The notes under the pieces are model-generated. The model did no database searches. It was not told the DNA's origin and saw only the letters and a list, made by a program, of their open reading frames with translations. Positions 63,256 to 64,000 of a stretch of DNA of 64,000 bases are shown here, one piece after another. Location of the stretch: the NCBI RefSeq assembly GCF_900157385.1, contig NZ_LT717700.1, positions 829,818 through 893,817 on the forward strand. Reading direction: 5' to 3'. Within the stretch, counting starts at the first letter, position 1; every line of letters begins with the position of its first letter. Source of the DNA: Mycobacterium terramassiliense (GTDB lineage Bacteria > Actinomycetota > Actinomycetes > Mycobacteriales > Mycobacteriaceae). The position numbers and the translations under genes are program-made.

Positions 63256-64000
63256 ATGGAGACGAGAGATATCGGCGCCGACCTGGTGGTGGTGGGCGCC
63301 GGACCCGCGGGTTCGGCGGCGGCCGCCTGGGCCGCCCGCGCCGGTCGCGACGTCCTGGTCATCGACTCCGCCGGCTTCCCCCGCGACAAACCGTGCGGGG
63401 ACGGGCTGACCCCGCGCGCCGTCGCCGAGCTCGAACGGCTGGGGCTGGGCGACTGGCTCGACACGCGCATCCGGCACCGCGGGCTGCGGATGAGCGGATT
63501 CGGCGGCGAGGTCCAGATCGACTGGCCGGGCCCGTCATTCCCCTCGACCAGCAGCGCGGTGGCCCGCTTCGAGCTGGACGACCGCATCCGCAAATGCGCG
63601 GAGGACTCCGGGGCCCGGATGCTGCTCGGGACCAAAGTGGTTGGCGCGCATCACGACTCGTCGCGACGCGTGGTGTCGCTGACGTTGGCCGACGGCACCG
63701 AGGTGCGGTGTGGCCGGTTGATCGTCGCCGACGGGGCCCGCTCGTCGCTGGGCCGCAAGCTGGGCCGGCGCTGGCATCAGGAAACGGTGTACGGCGTGGC
63801 CGCGCGCGGCTATCTGACCACCCCCCGGGCCGACGACCCCTGGCTGACCTCGCACCTGGAGTTGCGCTCCCCCGACGGCGCCGTGCTGCCGGGCTACGGC
63901 TGGATCTTCCCGCTGGGCAACGGCGAGGTGAACATCGGCGTCGGGGCGTTGTCGACGTCGAAGCGGCCGGCGGACCTGGCGCTGCGACCGCTGATCTCCT
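63256..64000 (+). CDS. menJ: Geranylgeranyl/menaquinone reductase (MenJ), truncated at window edge
   Basis: The first 248 codons of a FAD-dependent geranylgeranyl-reductase family enzyme are present. The FAD motif is LVVVGAGPAGSAAAAWAARAG. The DKPCGDGLTPRAVAELERLG block is the family signature, and LIVADGARSSLGRKLG the DG-like motif. The closest M. tuberculosis protein is Rv0561c, MenJ, which saturates one isoprene double bond of menaquinone-9. The stop lies beyond the window. It shares a very short divergent promoter region with grcC1. Confidence 0.9.
   Translation, partial: METRDIGADLVVVGAGPAGSAAAAWAARAGRDVLVIDSAGFPRDKPCGDGLTPRAVAELERLGLGDWLDTRIRHRGLRMSGFGGEVQIDWPGPSFPSTSSAVARFELDDRIRKCAEDSGARMLLGTKVVGAHHDSSRRVVSLTLADGTEVRCGRLIVADGARSSLGRKLGRRWHQETVYGVAARGYLTTPRADDPWLTSHLELRSPDGAVLPGYGWIFPLGNGEVNIGVGALSTSKRPADLALRPLIS

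Overview
The window looks like a chromosomal segment of a slow-growing, high-GC Mycobacterium. Evidence includes a recC-recB-recD operon, an LpqN lipoprotein, CYP125- and CYP135B-type P450s, the GrcC1/MenJ/HtpX/GpsA/YajQ neighbourhood, DUF732 secreted proteins, F420-type (DDN-like) reductases and PF04072 methyltransferases. From memory of M. tuberculosis, two blocks are recognisable: lpqN / GH92 / 795-aa membrane protein (Rv0583c-Rv0585c-like, about 13.8-19.7 kb) and cyp135B1 ... tRNA-Tyr / yajQ / BVMO / gpsA / htpX / grcC1 / menJ (Rv0568-Rv0561c-like, about 30.4-64 kb). The species cannot be named from the sequence alone.

Layout. 0-2 kb: cyanase, a membrane-anchored methyltransferase and a nitroreductase. 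1.9-10.3 kb: recCBD, translationally coupled. 10.3-11.0 kb: a vapBC module with a palindromic operator. 11.0-22.5 kb: a TVP38/DedA-like protein, tandem paralogous methyltransferases, a three-part membrane protein, a GH92 mannosidase, LpqN, a DDN-like reductase and galT-galK. 22.6-31.8 kb: a FUSC transporter, two small secreted proteins, a CYP125 with a FAD monooxygenase, a NYN-LOTUS protein, an MFS transporter and CYP135B1. 32-41.5 kb: an accessory stretch with another P450, a fused amino-sugar kinase/MurNAc-6-P etherase, an amidase, a lipoprotein and a metal cluster (SHOCT protein, a 38-aa metallothionein-like peptide under a CsoR-like operator, a CDF exporter with a palindromic operator, and a divergent Nramp-family transporter).

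41.7-53.3 kb holds the most striking feature. A 1453-aa ATPase/TPR/GAF/class III nucleotidyl cyclase protein is followed by eight genes on the same strand, each overlapping the next by 1-32 bases. The first encodes an HK97-fold, encapsulin-like shell protein. The others encode a trans-polyprenyl diphosphate synthase, two small helical unknowns, an AttH/CrtC-like lipocalin-fold protein, an SCP2-like lipid carrier, a 746-aa FAD-dependent phytoene-desaturase/HpnE-like oxidoreductase, and a Pro/Gly-rich low-complexity protein with two copies of a helical motif. I read this as a candidate isoprenoid-processing nanocompartment: synthase, carrier and modifying enzymes around or inside a protein shell, with the repeat protein as possible cargo adaptor. 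The cluster lies on the 3' side of a tRNA-Tyr gene, the usual side for islands, but no integrase or duplicated tRNA end was seen.

53.3-64 kb returns to conserved mycobacterial core: a DUF732 protein, tRNA-Tyr, YajQ, a Baeyer-Villiger-type monooxygenase, a membrane serine protease with a zinc ribbon, GpsA, a SulP transporter, a frameshifted HicB-like gene, HtpX, GrcC1 and the start of MenJ. No insertion sequence, rRNA or CRISPR array was seen, and no gap over 300 bases lacks a gene.
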